This document shows, one piece after another, positions 53,644 to 62,366 of a stretch of DNA of 64,000 nt. The notes under the pieces are model-generated. The model did no database searches. It was not told the origin of the DNA and was given only the letters and a program-made list of their open reading frames with translations. The stretch is from JBDIAG01 sp963835085 (lineage in GTDB: Bacteria > Actinomycetota > Actinomycetes > Actinomycetales > CAWJMD01): NCBI GenBank assembly GCA_963835085.1, contig CAWIED010000001.1, positions 868,001 through 932,000 on the forward strand. Direction: 5' to 3'. Within the stretch, counting starts at the first letter, position 1. Every line of letters starts with the position of its first letter. The translations under genes were made by a program, and so were the position numbers.

Positions 53644-56421
53644 ATGCCTTTCGACCTGGACCGGATCGGCGCGGGGTTGCCGTTCGGCCGCTGTGTCGCG
53701 CAGGTGCGGGCGGCGTTGGCGGGCATCGGTGCTGTCGTGGTGCAGGCGCCTCCAGGGTCGGGCAAGACGACGATCGTGCCGCCGTTGGTGGCCAACGAGA
53801 CCCTGGGCCGGGTCGTCGTCACCGCCCCGCGCCGGGTGGTCGTACGAGCTGCCGCCGCGCGGCTGGGCGCGCTCAGCAACCGCCCTGAGCTCGTCGGCTA
53901 CACGATCCGGGGCGATCGGCGGGTCACCTCCCGCACCAAGGTCGAGTTCGTCACTCCAGGGGTGCTGGTTCGCCGGCTGTTGAGCGATCCGGACTTGCCC
54001 GGCACGTCGGCGGTCATCCTCGACGAGGTGCACGAGCGTGGTCTCGACACCGACTTGCTGGTCGGGTTCCTGGCAGAGCTGCGGCAGTTACGAACCGATC
54101 TCGCGGTCGTAGCGATGTCTGCGACCGTCGACGCCAACCGTTTCGCCGAGCTGCTCGGCTCTCTCGAGGCCCCCGTGCCGGTCGTGGTGGGCGTCGCGCA
54201 AGGCCATCCGCTCTCGGTCCGCTACGCCCCGTCCCACCTGCCGGTCCTCAACCAGCGTGGTGTGACCCGCGAGTTTTGCGATCATGTGGCCACCGAGGCG
54301 TGGAACGCTCATCGGGAGGCCGTCGACCTTGATCCCCGCACGGACGCGCTGGTGTTCGTCCCCGGTCGGCGTGAGGCGGCCCACGTGGCTCGACGGCTGC
54401 GCGAGCTCGATTCGGCAGCAACGGTTCTCGAGCTGCACGGGTCCGTTACGGCCGCTCGACAGGACGTCATCGTGCGCGGCCGGGGCCCGGATGATCCGCC
54501 GCGGCTCGTGGTCTCGACCAGCCTCGCCGAGTCGGCGCTCACCGTGCCCGGGGTGCGGCTGGTGATCGACGCTGGGCTGGCCCGCGAACCGCGGCGTGAC
54601 AGCGGACGGGGCATGCAGGGCCTGGTGACGGTGACGGCCTCGCGAGCCTCCGCCGATCAGCGGGCTGGCAGAGCGGCCCGCCTCGGTCCGGGTCAGGTCG
54701 TCCGTTGCTACGAGCGCGCCAGGTACGAGCGAATGCCTCCATTCGGCACGCCGGAGATCGCCACCGCCGACCTCACCGGTCTGGTGCTCGTCTGCGCCAC
54801 CTGGGGATGGCCGGCGGCGAGCCTCATGCTGCCAGGTGGATCGCTGGACGCGCCCCGACTGCCGACTCGGCCGCCGGCGTCAGCGGTCGAGGCAGCCGCC
54901 GCCACCCTGCGCGGACTGGGGGCCTTGGACGAGACGGATCACCTGACGCCATTGGGTCGCAGACTTGCCGCCATACCTGTCGACCCTCGCCTCGGCAGGG
55001 CCTTGCTGCAAGGTGCCGGCGTGGTCGGCGTTACGGCCGCGGCCGAGGTCGTCGCCGCGCTCTCCGACGACCCGTCAGGTGACCTGGACGAGCTCTTGCA
55101 CGCGTTGCGTGCCGGGCGGCACCCGCATGCGCGCCGCTGGCGCGTCGCGGCGCGGCGGCTTCGGGTGCTCGTGCCAGCCGACAGCGACTTCGGGCTTTCC
55201 AGGGCTGGACAGCGAGGGACAGCAGACGAGTCTGCGGTGGCTGGCGAGGGTCGGACGGCCGGCGAGTCTGCGGCATCTGGCGGGCGGGCGAGAGTCGGTG
55301 AGAGTGTGGCGGCCGGCGAGCGTGCGGGGGCTGATGGGCGTGGGACAGCTGGTGGCGTTGTGATGGCCCGCGAGGCCGTCGGCTTCGTGGTCGCCACGGC
55401 GTTCCCGGAGTGGATCGCCCGCCTCGACGGCGGTAGCTACTTGCTGGCCTCCGGCACTCGGGCTGCCTTGCCGGCCGGAAGCAGCCTGCGCGGGCACGAG
55501 TGGCTGGCCATTGCCGAGGTCTCCCGGTCGAACGCCCATGACGCGGCGGGAACCGGGGCTCTGATCCGGTGTGCCGCAGCGCTCAGCGAAGACTCGGCAC
55601 TGGCAGCCGCCGGGCCGCTGGTCAGGCAGGACTTGCAGACCCGATTCGTCGGCGGCACCGTCAAGGCGCGCCGTCGGCGTCAGCTCGGCGCGATCGTGCT
55701 CTCGTCCACACCGGTGCCCCCGGAGCCCCGCGCCGCTCGCCGGGCTGTGGACGAGGCGCTGCGCCGAGAAGGTCTCGGCCTGCTCGGCTGGAGCGCCTCC
55801 GCCGACGAACTCCGGCGTCGGCTGGCTCTCGTCCACCGGGTGCTCGGCGAGCCTTGGCCGGCCGTCGACGACGCTGCCCTGCTGGCCGACCTCGACCTGT
55901 TGGCCCCGGAACTCGACCGGATCGCTGCCGGAGCAGACCCGAGGCGGATCGATCTCGCCGAGGCTCTGCGTCGCCGGCTGCCGTGGCCGCAGGCATCCCG
56001 GTTCGACGATCTCGCGCCGCGACGACTCGTCCTGCCCTCCGGCAACAGTGCACGGATCGCCTACCCCGCAGTGGACGACCCGGATGCCCGCCCGGTGGTT
56101 CGGGCCAAGCTGCAGGAGTGTTTCGGGCTGGCAGCCTCGCCGCGCCTGGTGCAGGGCCGGGTAGCCGTGCTCTTTCACCTGCTCTCGCCTGCCGGGCACC
56201 CGCTGGCGGTCACCGACGATCTCGCCTCGTTCTGGTCTGGGCCCTATCGGCAGGTGCGCGCCGAGATGCGCGGACGGTATCCCAAACATCCTTGGCCGGA
56301 CGACCCGTGGACCGCCCTCGCCACCGCTCGCACGGTGCGTGGCACGCGGTGGGCCTGCTGCGGGGGCGTGGCTAGCGGCTGTGCCGCTTGTTCCACAGGT
56401 GTAGATCGTGACCTGTGCTGA
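53644..56421 (+). CDS. hrpB: ATP-dependent helicase HrpB
   Basis: DEAH-box helicase of about 925 residues; HrpB family proteins are RNA or DNA helicases of uncertain cellular role. It starts FDLDRIGAGLPFGRC; motif I is VVVQAPPGSGKTT, motif II ILDEVHERGLD (DEVH), motif III AMSATVD, and motif VI ASADQRAGRAARLGPGQVVRCY. The C-terminal HrpB domain carries RRLVLPSGNSARIAY and FHLLSPAGHPLAVTDDLASFWSGPYRQVRAEMRGRYPKHPWPDDPW. Between about 525 and 580 there is a low-complexity Gly/Ala/Glu/Ser insertion of short repeats (GESAASGG, GESVAAGERAGADG). The ATG at 53644 fits the family start; an ATG at 53608 is an alternative. Confidence 0.93.
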   Translation: MPFDLDRIGAGLPFGRCVAQVRAALAGIGAVVVQAPPGSGKTTIVPPLVANETLGRVVVTAPRRVVVRAAAARLGALSNRPELVGYTIRGDRRVTSRTKVEFVTPGVLVRRLLSDPDLPGTSAVILDEVHERGLDTDLLVGFLAELRQLRTDLAVVAMSATVDANRFAELLGSLEAPVPVVVGVAQGHPLSVRYAPSHLPVLNQRGVTREFCDHVATEAWNAHREAVDLDPRTDALVFVPGRREAAHVARRLRELDSAATVLELHGSVTAARQDVIVRGRGPDDPPRLVVSTSLAESALTVPGVRLVIDAGLAREPRRDSGRGMQGLVTVTASRASADQRAGRAARLGPGQVVRCYERARYERMPPFGTPEIATADLTGLVLVCATWGWPAASLMLPGGSLDAPRLPTRPPASAVEAAAATLRGLGALDETDHLTPLGRRLAAIPVDPRLGRALLQGAGVVGVTAAAEVVAALSDDPSGDLDELLHALRAGRHPHARRWRVAARRLRVLVPADSDFGLSRAGQRGTADESAVAGEGRTAGESAASGGRARVGESVAAGERAGADGRGTAGGVVMAREAVGFVVATAFPEWIARLDGGSYLLASGTRAALPAGSSLRGHEWLAIAEVSRSNAHDAAGTGALIRCAAALSEDSALAAAGPLVRQDLQTRFVGGTVKARRRRQLGAIVLSSTPVPPEPRAARRAVDEALRREGLGLLGWSASADELRRRLALVHRVLGEPWPAVDDAALLADLDLLAPELDRIAAGADPRRIDLAEALRRRLPWPQASRFDDLAPRRLVLPSGNSARIAYPAVDDPDARPVVRAKLQECFGLAASPRLVQGRVAVLFHLLSPAGHPLAVTDDLASFWSGPYRQVRAEMRGRYPKHPWPDDPWTALATARTVRGTRWACCGGVASGCAACSTGVDRDLC

Positions 56422-56522
56422 CGGTGGCTGGGGTCGGGATGACCGCCGCAGGGCGTGGAGACAAGAGGCAGTGATCGCTCGAGAACCTGCGTTGGGGTGG
56501 AGACACAGGTGTCGGCTCCGCC

Positions 56523-56625
56523 GACGTAGCGCAGTCTCGACTACATGGACGAGGCCTGGTGGGCAGTTCTCGTGCTCATCGTGGTGGGGGAATGCTCCGG
56601 CATGTAGTCGAGATTGCGCTACGTT
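56523..56625 (-). repeat. Stem-loop element, variant 2 (copy b)
   Basis: Arms of 25 bp (from gacgtagcgcagtctcgac at 56523; from catgtagtcgagattgcgct at 56601), complementary at all but the first pair, counting one G-U pair. The loop, read on the minus strand, contains gagcacgagaac. Related to 14170-14271. Confidence 0.8.
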
Positions 56626-56855
56626 CGCGGCTATCGCATTCTGTGCCCGTCACTGACGTCGTTAGGCGACCGGTTCGCCCGGTTCCCTCCGAGATGACGA
56701 TCTACTCACTCTCAGACTAGATGAGACTAAATGGTCTATTCCAAAGTCAATAAGTGGGTGTAGGTAGTGTGCGGTGGATCAGTTGGTTCGTGCGGTCGTT
56801 TGAACCCGATGGCCGCGATGAGCGTGAGGACCCGTTCGAGGTCCAGCCCGGTCGG

Positions 56856-56945
56856 TGTCCGGAATCCGGCACCAGTGCCAACCGGTGAAGGTCGGCTGAG
56901 CACCAAACCCTAGGCCGCGGCACCAAGCGAGCCGGATTCCGGACA
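56856..56945 (+). repeat. Stem-loop element, variant 1 (copy C)
   Basis: Perfect 15-bp arms identical to copy A (tgtccggaatccggc) and a loop with ccagtgcc and ggctgagcaccaaaccc. It interrupts the possible antitoxin remnant on the minus strand. Confidence 0.88.
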
Positions 56946-57039
56946 GCCAAGCACGGTGAGCCCAGACGCGGCAGGTGGATGACCCCGCTCACCCCCAGCG
57001 GTGCCGACGAGGCTGATCTCGCAAGGGCAGCCGGGTCGG

Positions 57040-57127
57040 TGTTCCAGATTCGACACAATCGCGAGCCAGCGATCTCGGCTGAGCACGAAACCACACCCGC
57101 CGCAACGATCGTGTCGAATACGGGACA
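57040..57127 (+). repeat. Stem-loop element, variant 1 (copy D)
   Basis: Arms tgttccagattcgacac (57040-57056) and gtgtcgaatacgggaca (57111-57127) pair with two mismatches and one G-U. The loop contains ccagcg and ggctgagcacgaaacc. It lies 94 bases after copy C. Confidence 0.85.
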
Positions 57128-57672
57128 ACCACGGGCTGTGCGGAGGAGACGGCCATATGCGCTCCCGCCGGCAGAGCCAACCAGCCTCGCCACGGTGGCA
57201 CGATCACGCAGCCAACTGTCACGTTCCGCGCCCATCTCTCGCCAACTTGGTGACATCCCAGCGAACAACGTGACCGTTCGACGACGCCAGTGCGGCCCAG
57301 CCCGCGTCAGCACGCAACTCTGACACCCGATCCTTGGAATAGATCATCTAAGGGAACGAGGCCAACGCCCGCTCGCAGCGTGCGCCAACCGGGGAGACGG
57401 CCGAGTTGAGAGGGCCGGCCACCGTCCCGAGCACCTCAACGGGTCGATCTCACCCAGTGATGATTTCTCCCAATCCGGCTCTGGCGTGATCTCAATCACC
57501 TGTGCTAAGTTCCACCGTTGACGCGCGTCGATTTAGTAGGCGCGTCGGGCGATGTGGCTTTGAGCGCTGCACTGTGGAAAGAGGTTTCAGGACGCAATTC
57601 GGTGGTGTACCCACCCGCATTCATGCTGCCCTTTAGGCCTTGTCTACCGCTCGTAGATGCGCATGCCATGCA

Positions 57673-57687
57673 AGTAATCGAGTTACT
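57673..57687 (+). promoter_or_regulatory. Candidate LacI-type operator before the transporter gene
   Basis: Inverted repeat agtaa-tcgag-ttact directly upstream of the gaggagga ribosome site. Symmetry and position suit a repressor such as the LacI protein encoded at 60184-61182. No second copy was found near the lacI start, so the link is tentative. Confidence 0.35.
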
Positions 57688-57702
57688 CACGAGGAGGAAG
57701 CG

Positions 57703-59574
57703 ATGACGCTCCGCGAGCAGGAGATCGCTACGACAGAAGTCGCCGACGCGACAGTCGATCGCGATGATCGACGAAAGCCGCTGCTCAGTCCGAAGACCAT
57801 CTTCTTGATGAATTTTGGATTCTTCGGCATCAACTACAGCATGGGGCTTCAACAGACCGCCATCAATCCGCTTTTCGCGATGATCGGCGCTCGTCCCGAC
57901 GAGCTGCCTATCCTCAACCTTGCCGGCCCGATCACCGGCCTGCTGATTCAGCCGCTCATCGGCGTGCTCAGCGACAGAACCTGGCACCCGCGGTTCGGCC
58001 GGCGAAAGCCCTTCTTCGTCTGCGGCGTCGTCGGTGCGGCGATCGTGCTGTTCCTGTTTCCCTTTGTGTCAGCGGTGTGGATGGCCGTCCTCCTGCTGTG
58101 GCTCATGGATGCCTCTAACAACACCGCAATGGAGCCCTACCGGGCATTGATCTCGGACAAACTGCGCTTGTCGCAGCGGGCCCAGGGATTCCTGATCCAA
58201 GGCATGCTGATCGGTGCCGGTACGGTCGTTGCCAACGTCTCCCTGTTCATCTTCCAGCAGATCATCAGCGGGGCCACGCAGGCCGGCGTTCCGTACTGGG
58301 TGCCGGCCACGTTCTGGGTCGGGTCCATCTTCGCCCTCGGATCGGTCCTCATCTCAGCTCTCAACACCAAAGAGATTCCACCCACCGATGAGGAGCTCGC
58401 CGAACTCCAGGCCAGGCCCAAGGGGCTCGGCGCCATAGTCGGTGAGATCGCCAGTGCAGTCCGCGAGATGCCGATCGGAATGCACAAGATTGGTCTTGTC
58501 TACGCTTTTCAGTGGTACGGCTTGTTCGTCTACTGGCAGTTCGCCTCACTCACCATCGGAAAGTCGGTGTTCAAGGCCGCGCCGGGCGATGCAGGTTTCG
58601 ATCAGGCCGTCGGATGGACCGGACTAGCCAACGGTTGGTACAACTTCGTCACCATCTTCGCCTCGATGGCAATGATTCCGCTGGCGCTTCGTTTCGGGGC
58701 CAAGCGAGTGCACGCTACTGCCTTGGTGATCGCAGGAGTAGGCCTGGCCATCTTCCCCTATGTGCACGACAAGTACTTGATGTTCTTGCCGTTGATCGGC
58801 CTTGGCATCGCCTGGGCCAGCATTCTCGCCCTCCCGTATGTGATGGCCACCAGCATGGTGCCTAAGGAGCGGATCGGGGTCTATCTGGGCATCATCAACA
58901 TGATGATCGTCGTTCCACAGCTGTTGGAGACCCTGACCTTCGGTTGGATCTACAACCATCTGCTCGGTGGCGACCCGATCAAGGCGATGGTCTTCGTTGG
59001 CGCGATGTTCGCGCTCGCTGGCCTTGCTGCCACCTGGGTGAACGCGCCCAACGCCGACGAGGAATCGCCGATCATGCCGCTGGGATCCCCGCGGCGCATC
59101 TCCTCGGTGTACAACCGGGTGATCGTCGGCTCCGACGGCACCCCAGCGTCCTTGGTCACCGTCGGCCACGCGGCTGGAATCGCCTCGGCCGCAGAGGCTC
59201 GACTGGTCGTGGTCTCTGCCTACTCCGACGCGCAGGCGCGCGGACGTACCCCGAGCAGCAATGGGACGGACAGGCACCAGGAACTGTACGGGGAGGAAGC
59301 TGCTCGCCGCGCTGTCGAGGCATCCGTGCGAGAACTCACCAGCCAACGCTTCCGTCAGATCGAGCGCCGAGTGGTCGCGGGCGAGCCGGCTCACGCGCTC
59401 CTGGAAGTCGCGGGGTCGAACCCCGACAACCTGATCGTCGTCGGAAACCGCGGCCTCGGTGCCGAGGATGGCGAAGCCCTCGGTTCGATCCCCCGCGAAG
59501 TCGTCAAGCAGGCGGTCTGCAACGTGATGATCGTGCAGACCTCCGAGGAAAGCCCGGCGTCGAATAGCCGCTAA
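57703..59574 (+). CDS. MFS transporter (sucrose/GPH-like) fused to a universal stress domain
   Basis: Protein of 623 residues. The first about 450 form a 12-helix MFS carrier: FGFFGINYSMGLQQTAINPLFAMIGA, GPITGLLIQPLIGVLSDRTWHPRFGRRKPFFVCG (the DRTxxRxGRRKP loop of SLC45/sucrose-type carriers), LMDASNNTAMEPYRALISDKL, and MVPKERIGVYLGIINMMIVVPQLLETL. From about residue 468 a cytoplasmic UspA domain follows: YNRVIVGSDGTPASL, then VVGNRGLGAEDGEALGSIPREVV (the GX2GX9GS ATP motif), ending VCNVMIVQT. Gaggagga before the ATG at 57703 fixes the start. A free UspA gene follows 116 bases later and a LacI regulator after that, so sugar uptake coupled to a stress or nucleotide sensor is plausible. Confidence 0.88.
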   Translation: MTLREQEIATTEVADATVDRDDRRKPLLSPKTIFLMNFGFFGINYSMGLQQTAINPLFAMIGARPDELPILNLAGPITGLLIQPLIGVLSDRTWHPRFGRRKPFFVCGVVGAAIVLFLFPFVSAVWMAVLLLWLMDASNNTAMEPYRALISDKLRLSQRAQGFLIQGMLIGAGTVVANVSLFIFQQIISGATQAGVPYWVPATFWVGSIFALGSVLISALNTKEIPPTDEELAELQARPKGLGAIVGEIASAVREMPIGMHKIGLVYAFQWYGLFVYWQFASLTIGKSVFKAAPGDAGFDQAVGWTGLANGWYNFVTIFASMAMIPLALRFGAKRVHATALVIAGVGLAIFPYVHDKYLMFLPLIGLGIAWASILALPYVMATSMVPKERIGVYLGIINMMIVVPQLLETLTFGWIYNHLLGGDPIKAMVFVGAMFALAGLAATWVNAPNADEESPIMPLGSPRRISSVYNRVIVGSDGTPASLVTVGHAAGIASAAEARLVVVSAYSDAQARGRTPSSNGTDRHQELYGEEAARRAVEASVRELTSQRFRQIERRVVAGEPAHALLEVAGSNPDNLIVVGNRGLGAEDGEALGSIPREVVKQAVCNVMIVQTSEESPASNSR

Positions 59575-59690
59575 GCGAGTCGCAAAGGTGCCACGGGTAG
59601 GGGATCGGCATCGGCCATCCGAACTGGTCCCCACCCGTGGGATCGAATATTCAGGGCGATACGAAGAACGCAATCAGAAAGGAAGCCGTC

Positions 59691-60128
59691 ATGGTGGAGT
59701 GGAAGAACATCGTCGTCGGGGTCGATGGCTCGGACAGTAGTCGTAAGGCGCTTAGGTGGGCGTGCGATGTCGCACTCCAGCACAACAGCGAACTCTCGGT
59801 GCTGATGGCCTGGCTACCCGTGCCGCCTCCTCCGTCCGGCTCGTCGTCCTCGACCTACGCGACCCACGACGCGGGCGATTTCACGGCACCGGCCGAGCAG
59901 CAACTCCTAGAGACGATTCACGACGTGCTCGGGCAGGATCCGCCTCTCGTCGTGCGTCCGATTCTCAAGGAAGGCAATACGGCAAAGGTACTCATCGACG
60001 CCTCCGAACATGCCAGCCTGCTCGTCGTCGGCAGCCGGGGCATCGGTGGGTTCACCGGCATGCTTCTCGGCTCCGTGAGTCAGCACGTCGCCGCGCACGC
60101 ACATTGCACCGTTGTCGTGGTTCGTTGA
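59691..60128 (+). CDS. Universal stress protein, UspA family
   Basis: Single-domain Usp of 145 residues. NIVVGVDGSDSSRKALRWACDVA opens the fold; LVVGSRGIGGFTGMLLGSVSQHVAAHAHCTVVVVR carries the full ATP-binding motif (GX2GX9GS). The Pro/Ser-rich insert (PVPPPPSGSSSST) after the first strand is common in actinobacterial Usp proteins. A good ribosome site (agaaaggaag) supports the ATG at 59691 over one at 59637. It probably follows the transporter-Usp fusion in one transcript and could pair with its Usp domain, since these proteins dimerise. Confidence 0.9.
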   Translation: MVEWKNIVVGVDGSDSSRKALRWACDVALQHNSELSVLMAWLPVPPPPSGSSSSTYATHDAGDFTAPAEQQLLETIHDVLGQDPPLVVRPILKEGNTAKVLIDASEHASLLVVGSRGIGGFTGMLLGSVSQHVAAHAHCTVVVVR

Positions 60129-60183
60129 GCCTTCGTCGTCGGACAAGGCCAGTGTGTTTCTCGCCCACCTGATCGATCCGGTG

Positions 60184-61182
60184 TCATCCAGGTGTTCGTG
60201 CCGGCGGTGCTGAACTGCCTCTGACCGTGAGCGTGGGTGCCAAGAGCACCTGGGGAATCTTTGTGGCGGTGCCATCGATGGCGTCCGCGAGGGTGTCCAT
60301 GGCCACGGTGGCTATCTGCCTGCTCGGTGGCGACACGGTGGTCAAGGAAGGTATGAACATCTCGGCCGCGACACCGTCGACCGCGAGTCCGACGACCGTG
60401 AGCCGGTCGGGGATGCTGGCACCCGCGAGGGCGGCAGCATGCAGTAGGCCTAACGTCGTCATCTCGCTATAGGAGAACACCGCGGTTGGGGGCTCTTCGA
60501 GCGCACTCAAGTAGGTGAAACCCTCGTATCCCGCGCGGAGGGTGGCGTTGTTCGGTGCATACTCGAGCCGCACTCCGCGTCGTCGTGCGTGCTGTTCGAT
60601 GGCCCGATTGATGCTCGCCAGTCCAAGCGGTGACAGGAACAGCGCGTGGGTGTGCCCGAGGTCGGCGAGGTGATCGATGACCTGACGGGCCATGGAATCG
60701 AAGTCGTTGTCGACATAGGCGATCTCGTTGACGTGGTCGGGTCGTCCGATGGCCACGAAGGGGATGGGCGAGGATTGCAGGATCGGGATCCTCGGATCGA
60801 CTGGAAGCACTTCCATCAGGATGACGCCGTCGACCAGCTGTTGGCTGACGAGGCTGCGCAGGTCGTCGACGTCATCGATCGGATTCGACCAGAGCAGGGT
60901 GTGGTAGCCGCGTTCGCGGCCTCGTTCAGCCGCTGCCGATACATATTCGAATTGGGTCGAGTCGAGACCGTGGTGGCTCGGCGGATAATGCAGCGCGACG
61001 ATTCCCTTGCGAGCCCCGGCAAGCGCTTGGGCCACGGCGTTCGGTGTGTAGTCGAGATCGCGCATCGCTCGTCGCACGCGTTCGCGGGTGGCCTGCGAGA
61101 TGGGGCGCCGGCCACTGATGACGTACGACACGGTGCTCGACGACACCCCGGCAAGCCGTGCGACGTCGTCTCGGGTGGCCAT
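60184..61182 (-). CDS. LacI-family transcriptional regulator
   Basis: Repressor of 332 residues. The N-terminal helix-turn-helix and hinge are ATRDDVARLAGVSSSTVSYVISGRRPISQATRERVRRAMRDLDYTPNAVAQALAGAR. The sugar-binding periplasmic-protein-like core follows (GIVALHYPP, DGVILMEVLPVDPRIPILQ, IPFVAIGRPDHVNEIAYVDNDFDSMARQVIDHL, RLTVVGLAVDGVAAEMFIPSLTTV). The ATG at 61182 has ggaggttgc before it. It is convergent with the Usp gene, and the nearest plausible target is the MFS-Usp transporter. The effector is unknown. Confidence 0.92.
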   Translation of the reverse strand: MATRDDVARLAGVSSSTVSYVISGRRPISQATRERVRRAMRDLDYTPNAVAQALAGARKGIVALHYPPSHHGLDSTQFEYVSAAAERGRERGYHTLLWSNPIDDVDDLRSLVSQQLVDGVILMEVLPVDPRIPILQSSPIPFVAIGRPDHVNEIAYVDNDFDSMARQVIDHLADLGHTHALFLSPLGLASINRAIEQHARRRGVRLEYAPNNATLRAGYEGFTYLSALEEPPTAVFSYSEMTTLGLLHAAALAGASIPDRLTVVGLAVDGVAAEMFIPSLTTVSPPSRQIATVAMDTLADAIDGTATKIPQVLLAPTLTVRGSSAPPARTPG

Positions 61183-61278
61183 GCAACCTCCAGTCACTAA
61201 CAATGCGAGGTTCACCCTAGACGTAGGCCTGAATCGGGAACGAAGAACTCGGATGACGGCTGCGCCCCTCGCTCTGGC

Positions 61279-61776
61279 TCACCCTGCGTCGCCGTCCGCG
61301 ATCAGGACGTCGAGCTTGGCGTAGCCGTCGTTGACCCCTGACTCCATGCCGCTGGCGAGCCACGCGTCGCGCCCTTCGAAGGAATCCACCAGTGACTGTG
61401 CATGCAGCCGGGTGCGTCCGTCGCCGAGGTCCTCGAACCACAGCGTCTCCAGTGACACCGCCTCAGGCATGCCTTCGAAGGTGAAGGTCTGCACGATGCG
61501 GTCGGGGCTGACCTCGTGGAAGCTTCCATGGAAGCCGTACTGCTCGTCTCCGCGGACGTTGAGGAAACGCCAGGAACCGCCGGTGCGGGCGTCCCAATAG
61601 TCGATCACGGTGGTGATGTCGGCGGGGCCGACCCAGCGCGCGTACAGCTCCGGGTCGGTGTGAGCCCGCAGCAGTTGGGCAGCCGTGGCGGCGAAGTCAC
61701 GGGTGATGCGGATGAGCGGAACCTTCTCGTCCGCCTCGATGTGTGCGGTGGCGGTGTGGTGGGCGCTGGTGTTCAT
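61279..61776 (-). CDS. SRPBCC (AHSA1-like) domain protein
   Basis: Protein of 165 residues of the activator-of-Hsp90-ATPase-1-like SRPBCC group: IRITRDFAATAAQLLRAHTDPELYARWVGP, TTVIDYWDARTGGSWRFLNVRGDEQYGFHGSFHEVSPDRIVQTFTFEGMPEAVSLETLWFEDLGDGRTRLHAQSLVDS, and a final helix MESGVNDGYAKLDVLI. In many bacteria such proteins are paired with an ArsR regulator, as here: its ATG overlaps the arsR stop (ATGA). The ligand is unknown. Confidence 0.9.
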   Translation of the reverse strand: MNTSAHHTATAHIEADEKVPLIRITRDFAATAAQLLRAHTDPELYARWVGPADITTVIDYWDARTGGSWRFLNVRGDEQYGFHGSFHEVSPDRIVQTFTFEGMPEAVSLETLWFEDLGDGRTRLHAQSLVDSFEGRDAWLASGMESGVNDGYAKLDVLIADGDAG

Positions 61777-62129
61777 GATGCTGACTCCTCCTGAGCCGGT
61801 TGGGGATTGCTGTCGCTCATCTCGGCCAGGACGGCGTCGAGGCGCTGGTAGCGCTGCTCGGCCTGGCGTTGATACCGCTCGATCCATTTCGTCATGAGAT
61901 CGAAGACCTCTGCTTGCAGATGCACAGGACGACGTTGCGCCTGGCGTCCGCGAGTCACCAGGCCGGCGCCCTCGAGCACCTTCAAGTGCTTGGACACGGC
62001 TTGCAGGCTCACGTCGTACGGTGCTGCGAGCTCGCCGACCGTGGCGTCACCGACCGTCAGCCGGGCTACGAGATCCCGTCTTGTCGGATCGGCCAGTGCG
62101 GCAAAGACTTTCGATAGCTGGTCGTCCAC
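61773..62129 (-). CDS. ArsR-family regulator
   Basis: Winged-helix repressor of 118 residues: LSKVFAALADPTRRDLVARLTVGDATVGELAAPYDVSLQAVSKHLKVLEGAGLVTRGRQAQRRPVHLQAE, then a helical dimerisation tail (WIERYQRQAEQRYQRLDAVLAEM). It lacks the CxC metal site of true arsenic sensors, so it belongs to the SRPBCC-linked, non-metal group. Two matching palindromes over its promoter suggest autoregulation of this two-gene operon. Confidence 0.92.
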   Translation of the reverse strand: MDDQLSKVFAALADPTRRDLVARLTVGDATVGELAAPYDVSLQAVSKHLKVLEGAGLVTRGRQAQRRPVHLQAEVFDLMTKWIERYQRQAEQRYQRLDAVLAEMSDSNPQPAQEESAS

Positions 62130-62141
62130 CGCTGTCCTTCC

Positions 62142-62203
62142 TCAACTGATCGGTTGATAAAGAGCCTAAGAGCCCTGGCGGACATCGTCAACCATCTGGT
62201 TGA
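62142..62203 (-). promoter_or_regulatory. arsR promoter with twin palindromic operators
   Basis: On the minus strand, -35 TTGACG (62191-62186), 17-base spacer, -10 TAGGCT (62168-62163). Palindromes TCAACCATCTGGTTGA (62188-62203) and TCAACTGATCGGTTGA (62142-62157) overlap the -35 and lie just after the -10, with centres 46 bp apart. The shared half site TCAAC(C/T) strongly suggests binding by the ArsR protein. Confidence 0.75.
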
Positions 62204-62366
62204 AGATGTTTCAGCGATACCGGCAGTCTCCGAGGGGGCGGAGCTCGCCTCGCGATCAGACCCGCGTGAAACGGTGGCAGGTTGACCGCCTTCGGTAGGT
62301 GTGATCGAATGCGAACTGGGCCCAGACCACGCCCGCTGACTGGTCGGCGAGCAGCGGAGGAGTGCA

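Larger units (their letters stand above)
56422..57702. other. Gene-free, repeat-rich region with a possible decayed gene
   Basis: About 1.28 kb with three stem-loop elements. On the minus strand, the pieces between elements read like parts of a protein: GWAALASSNGHVVRWDVTKLARDG (about 57200-57310), AALARSASSAPLGVSGVI (about 56960-57030) and LDLERVLTLIAAIGFKRPHEP (about 56775-56845). The last two resemble the helix-turn-helix and C-terminus of XRE/HipB-type antitoxins, but in different frames. A 15-bp near-perfect inverted repeat (tggtctattccaaag at 56732; ccttggaatagatca at 57332) encloses the segment. The stretch 57350-57670 must contain the promoter of the transporter gene. Confidence 0.45.

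Noticed and set aside
56747..57313. Minus-strand frame filling the inverted-repeat-bounded segment, possible transposase
   Set aside because: It runs straight through two stem-loop elements and shows no DDE or other transposase motif. It was kept only as a possible decayed gene in other frames.
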